From the NCBI RefSeq assembly GCF_000969765.1, contig NZ_CP011096.1, forward strand, positions 310,001 through 374,000: DNA of 64,000 nt, written 5' to 3'. A program made the translations under genes and the position numbers. The notes beneath the pieces are model-generated. The model was not told the DNA's origin and ran no database searches. It saw only the letters and a list, made by a program, of their open reading frames with translations. The stretch comes from Mycoplasmopsis synoviae ATCC 25204 (GTDB lineage: Bacteria > Bacillota_I > Bacilli_A > Mycoplasmatales > Metamycoplasmataceae). Positions 31,165 through 41,713 of this stretch are shown here, one piece after another (position 1 is the first letter of the stretch; each line of letters opens with the position of its first letter).

Positions 31165-32324
31165 CCTAAATTATCATTCCCAGTGCAACACTCTTAAATA
31201 GGGTGTTGTTTTTTATAAAATTGAAAAAAGATATAAAAAAAGATCCCCAGCAAAGGAATCCAAAATGAATTATAACACTAAAAAATATTCAAGATTAAAT
31301 TTAGAAAAAAGATACCAAATAAGTTTTTTATTTAATGTACAAAAAGAATCTATTTCCAAAATAGCACAAACATTAAATATTCACAAAAGTACTATTTCTA
31401 GAGAATTAAAAAGAAATTTAGATAATTTTGGTCATTATTTTTGCGAAGTTGCACAACAAAAAACAAATTTAAGAAAAAAATATAGGTCTTTATTTAAACA
31501 TCATTGAGCATTAGAAAATGAATTTGATCAAAAATTTCAAAAATATTACAACAAAAACATTCACGGTGTAAAAGCTACTATTAATAAAATAAAAACAGAA
31601 AATCCAAAAATGAAAACTCCTTCATTTCAAACAATTTATAGGTGAATAAAAACTACAAAATGAATTTTTAGACCAAGCAATAAACTTCGTCAATATTACA
31701 AAAAAGGTGGGAAAAGAACTAAAACAATTTCAAGGTTATTAGATGTAAACAAATATGTTTTACCTATTTGAGCAAGAAGAAAATCAATAAATACAAGAAA
31801 AGAATTTGGACATTGAGAAATGGATTTAGTTATCGGTAAAAAAGCACATAAAAAACAAAATCTTTTAGTTATTGTTGAAAGAAAATCAAGATTAGGTTTA
31901 GCTATAAAAGTTGTTTCTAAAAATCCTTTTGAAATTCATAAAAAATTAAATATGTTAATTAAAAAATATGATTTAACAATAAAATCCATAACAATCGATA
32001 ACGGAATTGAATTTGAAAAAATAAGTATTTTTGGAAAACAAAAAGATATTCAAATATATAGAGCAGAACCTTATGCTTCTTTTCAAAGAGGTAGCAATGA
32101 ACATTTTAATGGTTTAATAAGAAGGTTTTTTAAAAAAGGAACTGATTTTAATGATGTTTCTGATGATTTATTAGAAGATGTTGTAAATCAAATAAATGAA
32201 ATGCCAAGAGAAATTTTTAATTGAGATAATTCTAAAAATTTATTTTTAAAAGAAAAACTCAATCATAATAAAGAAAACTTTATATAATTGAGTTTTTATG
32301 TTGCACTAGAAGTGAGAATTTGGG
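31165..32324 (+). mobile_element. Intact IS30-family element (IS1630-like target choice)
   Basis: 1160 bp with imperfect inverted ends (left CCTAAATTATCATTCCCAG, right complement CCCAAATTCTCACTTCTAG) and one complete transposase. A 30-bp palindrome is perfectly repeated on both sides. Duplication of inverted repeats on insertion is the known behaviour of IS1630 of M. fermentans, an IS30-type element. The matching flanks and open transposase suggest a recent insertion. Confidence 0.92.
31265..32287 (+). CDS. IS30-family transposase, intact
   Basis: 340 residues. N-terminal helix-turn-helix (ISKIAQTLNIHKSTISRELK) and the DDE catalytic core: FGHWEMDLVIG (first Asp), SITIDNGIEF (second Asp) and GSNEHFNGLIRRFFKKGTDF (Glu). 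These are the IS30 signatures. The ATG is preceded by AAAGGAATCC. No frameshift or stop when TGA is Trp, so the element may be active. Confidence 0.95.
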
Positions 32325-32354
32325 ACTAATAACTATTTTAAAATAGTTATTAGT
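32325..32354. terminator. Perfect 30-bp palindrome right of the intact IS30-type element
   Basis: Identical to 31135-31164, followed by TTTTTT on the plus strand. It lies 13 bases after the stop of the minus-strand lipoprotein gene and originally terminated that gene. Confidence 0.9.
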
Positions 32355-32367
32355 TTTTTGAATTTTA

Positions 32368-34761
32368 TTAATTATTATTTGAACCAAATGTATCTCTAAA
32401 TGATTGAACAAATTGATCAAATGTTTGAAGTTGTGAAACTTGTGTTCCATTTGCAGCTTGATTTATTAAATTTTTAAATGCTGATTCAACAGAATTTCTA
32501 AATGCATCACCTTTTTCTGAACCTGGTGATTCATATGTAGTTCAGTTTGCTTGATCTTTTGCTGCATTTTTAAATACTTGTAATGCATTTTCTAAGAATG
32601 GGTTATCTGTTCTTGAATTTTTTCCAGAATCAAATGTTTTATCAGAAACTGAATTTTGAAAATCTGATGTTGGCATTACATATGACATTTGTTTTTGGAA
32701 AAATAATGAAGGAGTTGCAGTTACTGTTGATTTTGAATCATCTTTAAAGAAAGTATATTCTTTCTTAGAAGTTACAAGTCAATGTACAAATGCTCTAGTA
32801 GCAGCATCATCAACTTCATTTGCTTTTATACCAATTAAACTAGGACCTTGTAAATAAATTGAATTTTTTGCTGAATTTTCATTTCATTTTGTTGGAGCAT
32901 TTATTACTACAAGTTCATTTTTATTTAATGTATTTGATGAAGTTTGTTCTTCAGCAGTTCCACCTAGTAATTTAATATATTTTTCTCAATCAGCTTTAAC
33001 TGGATTTGAATTTGAACTTTTCACAAATACAACAAGACTTTTTTGTGGGTTTTTAGAATTGCTACTTTCAGCAACTCCACCATAAATAATTTCACTTGAA
33101 TTTTGACTAGCTGCATTCTTTACCACTGTTTGGAAATCTGTAAATTCTTGAGTTTTTGAACTATCACTTTGTTGCAATAACAATAATTTTCAATTACTTG
33201 TATCGTTTTTAATTTTATCTATAGCAGCTTGAATTGATGCATCGTTTGTTGTGTCTATTGACTTAATATCAAAACGTGATTTTAAAGTAACATTTGATTT
33301 TGCAAGACCATTTTTAAATGAACCAAATCCTAAAAATATTTGATCACTTGTATAATTTGTTCTATATTTTCTTCCAAGACCATTAAGTCCTAATCCAAAT
33401 GTTAAAAATCCTGATCTATTATAGTTATTTCTATCGCTTTTATTTGTTGAAGCTTTAAAGTTGAAACCAGAATATTGAGAGAAATTAAAATTAATTGTTC
33501 CCTCAACTGATTCAATATAGTTGTGAGTATAACCAGCAATTGAACCAATACTCATTGCAAATTTATGATAAATTTGTTTATTTGAAGTAAATTGTCCTGG
33601 ACCTTGTAATACCACACCCTGTGTTGCAACTGCGCTTCTAAATGTTTCATAAACAGTTTTTGCTGCAACATTAGCTGGAGAACCTGTTGTTGTTAAAGAA
33701 TTATAATTAACAGTATTTACTCCATTTTTTTTAGAAGTTGCTTCAAGAGAATTAGCATACCGATATCCAGTTAATGAATAAACACTATTTTGGAATGTTG
33801 ATGTAGGGCTGTCAATACCTAAAACGTGTAAATCATTTTGATTATCTTGTGTATTTTTAAATAATTTTTGTGCTAATTCAGCAAATTTAATTAAATCTTC
33901 ATAATTATTAAAAATCTTTTTAGAAAATTGAAAGCCTTTTAATAATTCAGTTGCGTTATCGACTGGATCACCTCATTGCTTTTGAATTTGACTTCTGTCA
34001 GGTTGACCCTTAGAATCTATTTCTGCAACAAAATTTTTTGTATCAACATCATCTGAGAAAGTTACTCCTTTTGCTTTCATTGTGTCTAATATATAAGACA
34101 TAACAGGAGCATTAATAGTTGAAACCAAAGTACTTTTCATTATTGGTAATATGTATGTAGATGGGTTTTTAATGTTTTCTGTTGTTGCGTTTGAATTAAC
34201 AAAATCCTTGTTAAATAATGAAATATCTGTATCTAAATCAGGATTTCCATTTGGGTCGTTAAAACTTAATAACATATTGCTATTTGCAAGTATTGCCCCA
34301 ACAGGAGAATAATTTAAAATTAAGTTAAAAAAATTATCAGTATTTTTAGCTTCTAAATATTGCGATACTTTTTTTGCTCCTTCCCCATAACCTGAACCAA
34401 CATTATTTACAGTAACTTCTTTGAAAATATTTCCAAGTTTCGCTTTTAATTCGGCATCATTATTATAAGCATTAACTAATTCATTTAAAGCTTTTGCTTG
34501 TGCTCCCCCTTGTGAAAAAGTCATAGCTAAAACAATTTTGTCTTTTTCAACTTGCTGAAAAGCGTTAGAAGATGCTTCTGGATTTGCGCCTAATAAAGCG
34601 TTTAATCTTCTATCTTTGATAGATGAATTGTCAGTAACACCGCCAATATTATTGTTACTTTCATTTATTGATCCATTTGAACTTCCACATGATGCAGAAA
34701 TAGATAACGCTGCAATTGAACCTAGCGTTCCTAAAATAAATTTAATTTTTGTTTTATTCAT
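32368..34761 (-). CDS. Large surface lipoprotein, solute-binding-like (P68-type)
   Basis: 797 residues, intact across many TGA Trp codons. Signal peptide with lipobox ISASC and Cys25. The body resembles extracellular solute-binding proteins of mycoplasmas: IVLAMTFSQGGAQAKALNELVNAYNND near the mature N terminus is the usual start of a type-1 sugar or oligonucleotide binding fold, and a late segment (GIKANEVDDAATRAFVHWL) also fits that fold. A P68-family surface lipoprotein is my best match by memory. Before the IS insertion it stood directly upstream of the nuclease gene, so a joint role in nucleotide or nucleic-acid capture is plausible. AAGGA lies 13 bases ahead of the ATG. Confidence 0.75.
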
Positions 34762-35069
34762 AGTATTATATATAGTCCTTCAAACCTAAATTTTGTATAC
34801 AAATAATATAGTAATCAAGTCATTTTAGTGATAATTTAATTACTTATTCCATTATACCAAAAAATATGAAAAACTTATTTGCAAACGCAAATAATTTTAT
34901 TTTTTTGAAATATAATATTTTCGATGAAATATTTTTGTATTTGTATTTTACTTTTTTTTAGTTAAACATTTTTAAGTATTTAAATCGCAACTAAATTCTT
35001 AAAATTAAACATGTTTTTAAAAAAGGGCGCAAAAATATTTTAGCATAAAAAAACACAAAAGGAAATTTT

Positions 35070-35991
35070 ATGCAAATTAATACTGACGCACAAATTGAAC
35101 AAAAAGCTCAATATCAAAATGATTTAGATCAAAAAGAACAAATAAATTATTTTAAAGAAAATTTACAAAGTAAACTAAGAAGTCAATTTGGTGATGAAAT
35201 TTTAAATCAAATTAATTTTCAAAAAGACTTAAGTGATAATACTAGTTTTACAAATTCAGATCTTCAAACTTTACAGGAAAAAGTTTCTGGATTAAAAGAT
35301 TTATCAAATAATTTAAAAACAATCATAAATACATATAATAATAACTACTTTAGTAATAGTGATCAATATCCATCACAAAGTTTATTAAGTGAATCAAAAG
35401 AACAATTACAAGAAGAAGAAAAATATTCAAAATTTATAACACAAGCTCAATGAGATCAAATAAAAGGTGATTTTAATTTATGAATAAAACAAGTAAGCAA
35501 TTTTTTCTAATTTTGTCGATAATTTTGTAGGAGAAATCGGACAAATAATTAAAACAATTCAACCACTTGTGTCAGATACAGCCGACATTGTTAACGAATT
35601 AGATTTACCTGGTGATTTTGAAATAGTAAAACTAGGAGCCCTAGCTTTAGAGTCTACAAACCTTGTATTAACAGTTTTATCTAAAATTCAAATAGATGGA
35701 ACATATATTTATACTTATGTTTCAGCTATAAATTACGAGCTAAACAAACAAGATGATATGGTGCTTTTAAGTAGACTTTTTTCACAATTAAAACAAGATG
35801 CAGATAATTTATCTTGATGAAGAAAATATTTGCTTGGGGGATGAATAATAAGTGAAAAAGCAAATGAATTAGCTCAAAAAACTACTGATTATTATCAAGA
35901 AGCAATAAATAAATATAACAATTCAATTCAAGCACAACAACAATATTCTGATTACGAAAATCAAATATATCAAAGTTATAATTCGTATTAA
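35070..35991 (+). pseudogene. Helical protein of unknown function with one frameshift
   Basis: Starts ATG 35070 with AAAGGA seven bases upstream. The first 145 codons are Gln/Asn/Lys-rich and strongly helical (begins MQINTDAQIEQKAQYQN), then TAA appears. Removing one T from a run of six near 35506 joins it to a second open part (SNFVDNFVGEIGQIIKTIQ ... ending at TAA 35989-35991), giving about 306 residues. No signal peptide; the second half has a moderately hydrophobic stretch near LALESTNLVLTVLSK. No family is recognised. It is followed after five bases by a small membrane-protein gene, so they may form one unit. Confidence 0.55.
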
Positions 35992-35996
35992 TTTTT

Positions 35997-36345
35997 ATGT
36001 TATCTAATTATATAAATGATGAAATAAATCAAATAAAGCAATATAAGATATGTAATTTATATTTTGTTTAATTTACTAGCAATTTTTATATTAAGTTTAG
36101 TTTTTGTATTTAATTATTTAAAGCAAAAGCTTGACAGTAATGTTTATATTGTCTTTGAAATATTAGCAGGATTTTCAATTGCATTTTTAGCTATTGGCGT
36201 TTTTAGATCTATTTTAATATTGATAATAAAATCTTCTTGAAAATTTTTAAACGAAACTTTTCTAAAAGAAATTTTAATTATGTATTTTATTTTTTCATTA
36301 AAATTTAAAAAATTAAACACATTAACAAAAAACAATACAATTTAG
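35997..36345 (+). pseudogene. Small membrane protein, frameshifted
   Basis: ATG 35997 (MLSNYINDEINQIKQYK), then a frame change near 36045. The continuing frame has two hydrophobic segments (IYILFNLLAIFILSLVFVF and VFEILAGFSIAFLAIGVFRS) and a charged tail, ending at TAG 36343-36345. It resembles in layout the membrane remnant at 37292-37679. Function unknown. Confidence 0.5.
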
Positions 36346-37311
36346 ATGCAATAACTATAAAAATTTTAAAAAAGTTAAATAAAAAAATTGATACATTTTT
36401 AAGAGGATCTCTTGCGATAGATTTATTGACAGATTCAAATTATAGAATAACAAATGATATAGATTTAGTTTCAGATAACAAAAATATAAATTTTAGAAAA
36501 ATTTTTGAAAAAGAATTTTCATATTTCGAAAAAATACATTAGATCAAAATTTTTTAAAAGGAAAAATTTTAGATAAAAAAATAGAAATAATCAATTCATT
36601 ATACATAAACAAAAGAAATACAATAAAAATTAAAGGTATAAAAGTTGCTAATATTTAATATGTTTTGATTAGTAAAATGGTACAGTTACCTTTCTTGTTT
36701 TCAAATCAGCAAAGTGTTCAAAAAATAGAAAACACAATTTTAGATATTGAATTTATTATTAAATACATAAATCAAAAAAACTTAAAACTTCAGAATTTAG
36801 AACTTTTATATTTAGTAAAACAAAATTTAGTTTCCGATTATTCTCTTAAATTATTTTTTAAACAAAATAATTTCTGACAATTCATTAATAATGAAATTAA
36901 TGAAAAAGAAAAAAATAAAAATAAAATAAAAAATACAGTTAGTGACCCAAAATAAGTGATCAAATTATTACCTATTTTGATTTGCATTATAACAATAATG
37001 AGGTAATTCAATTAATTAAAGAATCAACACTTTTATCAGATGATAGAAGCAATTTAACAAATCAGTATTATAAATTTAATTCAAAAAGTAAAATGAACAT
37101 TGAAAACTTATTACAAGAATTTGATTCGCAAGAAACACTTAATAATTACATTCTTGAAAATAAATATATAAACCTTCCTATTGAATACAAAGAAATTTAT
37201 GACGATTTGTTTCCAAATAATTATAAAAATGTTGATTTAAGATTTATTTTGTTAAACAATCTTTTGGAAAAGTTACATTATAAAAAAAATAATGGCTATA
37301 AAAATTTTTAA
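36309..37311 (+). pseudogene. Nucleotidyltransferase-like protein (AbiEii-type fold), decayed
   Basis: A nucleotidyltransferase core is readable: DTFLRGSLAIDLLTDSNYRI then NDIDLVSD, the Gly-Ser ... Asp-x-Asp pattern of the fold used by AbiEii/MNT-like toxins. Then come frame loss near 36540, a TAA at 36656, a helical region (VLISKMVQLPFLFSNQQSVQ) and another one-base loss near 36953, after which the frame runs to TAA 37309-37311. One extra A at the last point would join the two parts. No start codon is evident. The family includes abortive-infection toxins; whether this was a toxin gene is inference. Confidence 0.55.
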
Positions 37312-37679
37312 CACCAAACCAAATTAAAATCAATATTTTTAATTCAAATACATTAACAAGATTCTTTTTTGCTTTATTTGTTATTATGGTTACAACATAT
37401 ATAGTTGGTACTTTTATTTGAAATTTTTATTTCGATAAAGTAAATGTCGAAAAAGCGACAAAATTTGAATATTTTATTTTTATAGTTTCTTTTTTAGTTG
37501 ATATTTACACATTAATTGTTTTAATTTTAAGAGTCATTATTTCGTTTTTTATTTTTAAAATTAAAAATATTTTTATTTATATTTATTTATATATTACATT
37601 TTCATTTACTGATGCAAATAGTATTATAAAAGACAAAATCAAAAAATTACAAAAAACCTTTCAAATTAAAACCTGATAG
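37292..37679 (+). pseudogene. Small membrane protein remnant
   Basis: ATG 37292 opens a short frame that stops at 37325. A shifted frame then encodes three hydrophobic segments (FFFALFVIMVTTYIVGTFIW; YFIFIVSFLVDIYTLIVLIL; FFIFKIKNIFIYIYLYITF) and ends at TAG 37677-37679. It is similar in size and layout to the remnant at 35997-36345, and the two flank the nucleotidyltransferase-like remnant. No family recognised. Confidence 0.5.
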
Positions 37680-37709
37680 TTAAAATCAAAAAAACTAGCA
37701 GGTTTTTTT
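37668..37709 (+). terminator. Terminator after the membrane protein remnant
   Basis: Arms AAACCTG(A)TAG and CTAGCAGGTTT with a T-run of seven. Confidence 0.7.
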
Positions 37710-37849
37710 AAAAAAATAAAAAAGTAAATAATCAAAAAATGTGTAACAAAAAAAATTTTACATTTTTTGTAATTAAATTTTATTTTGTTTAAAATTAGCT
37801 AGTGACTTTAAAATATTAAATTTAAACACTTAATAATAAGGAATTAAAA

Positions 37850-38543
37850 ATGAAGAAAACAAAAATTATTATTTTGTCAAGTTTAGTTTTTTCAACTATG
37901 ACACCAGCATTGGCAATTTCATGTGGCATTAATACAAACCAAAACAAAAAAATCAAAATCAAGAAACAAAAACAAAAAATGCAAATGATGAAAATTTAGC
38001 TTTAAAAAAATCTGATAATTTTATTGATTTAAATATAAAAATTAATTGTAGCATTAGGAGATAGTATTACAGCTGGTTTTGACGGAACTTTTCCTGATGA
38101 TTTTCCTGGTAAATTAGAAAACAACCAAATCACAGGAAGCAGTTATCCTGCATTTTTGGCAAAAATATTTAATAAGCAAAATAGAATTGCTTCATTTAAT
38201 AATTATGCTAAATCAGGGGCAACAATTTCACAATGATTAAAACTTTTTGATATTAATTATCCAGGACAAAATGATGCTAGTTTAAATATTTTTGGAAATT
38301 CTCCCCAGGAAATTAAGGATTTTCAAACAAAAGTATTAAGTGATTTAAAAAAACAAATTTAATAACTCTAATCCTTGGTGGGAATGATTTTTTTGAATTA
38401 ATTTTTAATGAATTTCAACAAAATAAATTAAACCTAGATTCAGTAAATGAAGCTCTAAAGGAAACAAAAAGTAATATTAAAGAAATTTTTAATTACTTAT
38501 TTAAAGATATTATTAGTGAAATTAAAAGAAGATATCAATATCT
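37850..38543 (+). pseudogene. SGNH/GDSL hydrolase lipoprotein, frameshifted and cut by an IS
   Basis: ATG 37850 with AAGGAATT upstream; signal peptide and lipobox (ALAISC). After a shift near 37960 the GDSL motif is clear: VALGDSITAGFDGTFPDD, then SSYPAFLAKIF, NNYAKSGATISQWL and, after another shift near 38360, LILGGNDFFELIF. These are blocks I, II-like and III (GGND) of SGNH esterases. The IS at 38544 removes the C-terminal part, which would hold the catalytic Asp-x-x-His. Mycoplasma surface SGNH lipases release fatty acids from host lipids; this copy cannot be functional. Confidence 0.85.
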
Positions 38544-38545
38544 TC
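38528..38545. repeat. Stem-loop at the left border of IS copy 3
   Basis: GAAGATAT-CA-ATATCTTC, inside the former lipase gene; the IS end overlaps its last bases. Not matched by the hairpin on the other side. Confidence 0.65.
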
Positions 38546-39838
38546 CCATATTGTAAAGTGCAAGTTACCACTTACAATTTAATAAAATTGCCGACTTTAA
38601 AAATCGGCTTTTATTTTTCATTAGTTATTATTTTTTCTTTTTTGAGTATTTGTGAATTTTGTTTCTTGGTACAAATCCTTTAGCTCTGGTATATAGTGGC
38701 ATATCTTTAGGAATTAGATTTCATAAATATTTGTTTTAATTATATTCATGAAACATTTCGTTTGGATGCTTTTAATTTTTTAGGAATTTTCTTCAAGTTA
38801 GATTTAATATGTTTTAAACTTTTCAAATTTCAAGGTCATCAATTTTTTCAAAGTTAGTGCTTTTTTTGAAATATCTTCGAATGTATTTATTGATATTTTA
38901 GGTAGTTATTTTTTGATGTGAAGCATAAGGATGAGCTTTATAAATATAAATTTTTAATCTATATCTTATATAAAAAATTAAGTTAAATTTTAAGCCTTGA
39001 TCTATGGTAATGGATTTGACATTAAATTCAATAGCCTTTAACTAAATTTCAAAGTTCTAAATTTAGATTTCATGGATTTTTAGTCATTATTTTTTTAATT
39101 AAAACAAATCTGATGAGTCTTTCTTGGAAAAGCAGTAAATGAGCCTTAGCTTCTCTTTTACCTTTGATTAAATTTGCTTCCCAGTGGCCAATTTTTTTCT
39201 TAATCCGATTTTAAAAGGACTAGTTCAAAAAGGCCTAACTCAGCGTTTTCAAGCAAGCCACTCTTGGAGAGATTTTTGCCTTTTGCCGCAAATACATAAT
39301 TGCTTCTAAGTAAATTTTTGCGATTTATTTTTCAATTTTTTGAATTAATTCAATTGTAAATCGTTTTAATTGAAGGACATTTAATGTTATAGTTACGCTT
39401 GATAAATTCCAGAGTGCTTTCAACTGTCATTTCTTTGGCGTTATAAATTTTTAAGAATTTTTCTTTAAATTCTTTAAATTTATAAATTTCAGATTTAAGT
39501 TTAAAGTGGTTTTTAGCGAATTCTAATGTCATGATTTTCTAGCAAGCTTTGCATCATATCCATATTCACTTGAGTTTTTCTAATTTCTTTAATCAATGAA
39601 GAATGACAAATTTTAAGATCTTTAGCCATTTTTCTAAGAGAAAAGTTAAAGTTTTGTAACAAGAATTCTATTTTTCGCGAATATCATAAGAAATTCGTCT
39701 ATAATTTTTAATGGTTATATATGAATGCTCTCTTGAGAGCATTTTTCTTTCTTTTTGTAGTAAGTTTTTAATAAAAAAACTCTCAAAAAAATTTTAATAT
39801 TTTTTTGGGAGTGATAACTTGGAAGTTACAATGTGGGA
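38544..39838 (-). mobile_element. Degenerate IS30-family element, copy 3
   Basis: About 1.3 kb with the same ends as copies 1 and 2 and a broken minus-strand transposase. The last 210 bases are almost identical to copy 4 (44586-44795, inverted), more so than to copies 1 and 2. Its left hairpin (GAAGATAT/ATATCTTC) and right hairpin (AACGGC/GCCGTT) differ, so the present flanks come from different target sites. It borders the AsnRS-like/MFS cluster on the left. Confidence 0.88.
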
Positions 39839-39860
39839 AACGGCATAAGCCGTTTTTTAT
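39839..39860 (+). terminator. Hairpin at the right end of IS copy 3
   Basis: AACGGC-ATAA-GCCGTT followed by TTTTTA. Confidence 0.75.
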
Positions 39861-39868
39861 ATAAAATT

Positions 39869-41006
39869 ATGAAAAAGTTAAATATTTTCACTTTTATTTT
39901 TTAAAAATAATTATTTTTTGTTTTAATAAACTAAAAATAGTAAAACTATATGATCGTATAAATCAATTGTTCGATTTAAAGAAAGAGGTATACATATACG
40001 AAGATTTTAGAAAAAATTTTATAAAAACAATAAAAAATGAAAGATATTCTAATCTTTTAAAATTATTTTCTGTGATAAATAAATTAACTTATATTTGAAT
40101 GAAAAATAATAATGTAGAAATAGTTAATTTACCAATTACAACGCAAAGTGTTACTAGTCCTATGGGATTAGGTAGCGACTCGAAACCTTATAAAGTTATT
40201 TCTAAAAGTAATTTAAATTATGAATTCTATTTGGCAGATAGTATGCAATTTCACCTTGAATTAATGTTAAGAGCTAAAGATATTTCTAGTGCTGGATATA
40301 TAACAAATACCTTTAGAGGAGAACAAGTTGATAATAGACATTTATATCAGTTTAATCATTTTGAAATTGAGATGTTAGGTAATTTAAATAATTGTAAAGA
40401 AAAAATTATTGATTACATTAAATTTATTGTTAATGAATTAATAAAAAAACATAAAAATTTAATTGATTTTTTAATACTAATAATTCAAATAGATTAAAAA
40501 AATGATTATCTAATGAAGTTATAGATTTAAAACATGATCATGTTATTTCATTATTAAAATTAGAATATCCAGTTGGTATAGAAAAAATTTATTTAAATAA
40601 AAATGATTTTATAGAAAGTGTTAATTCTAAGGGGGAACAATACTTAATAAATAAATTTAAAAATAATATTATTTGATTAAGCAACTTTCCATGACAATTA
40701 GTTCCTTTTTATCAAAAAATAGAAGGAGATTATGCGATAAACTCTGATTTATTAATTGGAATAGGCGAAACTGTTGGTTCTAGTCAAAGATGTATAACAT
40801 ATAAAGAGACATATGATTCAATACTAAAACACAAGAATAATCCCAAACATTATGATTGATATTTAAAAATGAAGTTAGAATCAGAATTAGAAACATCTGG
40901 TTTTGGTTTAGGATTGGAAAGATTAGTACTTTTTATCATAGATGAAAAAGATATTAGAAATGTTCAGCTATTACCTAGAGAAACAGATAGGGAATTATTG
41001 CCTTAA
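39869..41006 (+). pseudogene. Stand-alone AsnRS-like class II synthetase domain, frameshifted
   Basis: Related to asparaginyl-tRNA synthetase catalytic domains and to the archaeal AsnRS-related asparagine synthetases. Motifs: VEIVNLPITTQSVTSPMG (motif 1 region), NTFRGEQVDNRHLYQFNHFE (motif 2, with the Arg-Gly-Glu and His-Leu pattern), LIGIGETVGSSQR and TSGFGLGLERLVLF (motif 3). The N-terminal anticodon-binding OB fold is missing, so it probably does not charge tRNA. An amide- or peptide-forming ligase role is inferred. One base is missing in a T-run near 40474, splitting the frame; a shift in the first 15 codons after ATG 39869 is also likely, and the true start is uncertain. It heads the cluster and is followed three bases later by the next gene. 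Confidence 0.72.
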
Positions 41007-41009
41007 TTT

Positions 41010-41713
41010 ATGATATATAGAAAAATTTTAAAATTTATTGATGACTTAATATCCGAATTTAATCTTTTATTTTCATCAAATATTTCTTTAATCTTAAAAG
41101 GAAGTTATATACTTGCTAAAAATAATATTTTAAAAAGATCTATAAATGATTTAGATTTTTGTTTCATATCAGATATAAGGGAAACTGATAAACAAAAGTT
41201 TTTACAGTGAATAGCTAATAGATTGCCTAATAGTAAATTTGACGATAACTTATTAATTACCTATATATTTGATTTTAAAATAGAAATTGTAAGTTTAGAA
41301 ACTATAAATTTATCTTTTGTTAATAAAAATAATTATTTAAAAATATATATGATATAAGTGTTAATTATGCCATTTTACAAAAAATTTTATCTTTTGCTTA
41401 TCTATTTTCTGATGATTTTAAACATGACAGGAACCGAAAAATTTCGGAATTAGTAAATGATTTAGAATCAGTATATAAATTTAATGGTAATTTAATTAAA
41501 GAAATAACATCATGAGCACTATTAAGAAACGCAATAAATTTAAATTTATTTAATACTTTCTTTATTTATAAACATTATAATTACGATAAATATCATATTA
41601 GATATTTTAAATTTAAAAGCATAGAAAAATATTTAAATACTTATATATATTCTGATATTAAAAAAATATATAAATTTATGAATAAGGAATCTAAAAAAAT
41701 AATTATTTTTTAG
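41010..41713 (+). pseudogene. Nucleotidyltransferase-like protein of the cluster, frameshifted
   Basis: Begins MIYRKILKFIDDLISEF and has SLILKGSYILAKNNILK then SINDLDFCF, the Gly-Ser ... Asp-x-Asp signature of the nucleotidyltransferase fold. After NYLKIYM a one-base deletion near 41355 closes the frame; the shifted frame continues with a helical domain (YAILQKILSFAYLFSDDFKH ...) to TAG 41711-41713. Total about 234 residues. The fold matches the remnant at 36309-37311. In this cluster it could adenylylate a substrate or sugar; this is inference. It starts three bases after the ligase-like gene and overlaps the next frame. Confidence 0.62.

Noticed and set aside
39869-41006. A second complete asparaginyl-tRNA synthetase
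   Set aside because: The anticodon-binding N-terminal domain is missing and the gene is frameshifted; it cannot be a normal AsnRS or a simple resistance copy.
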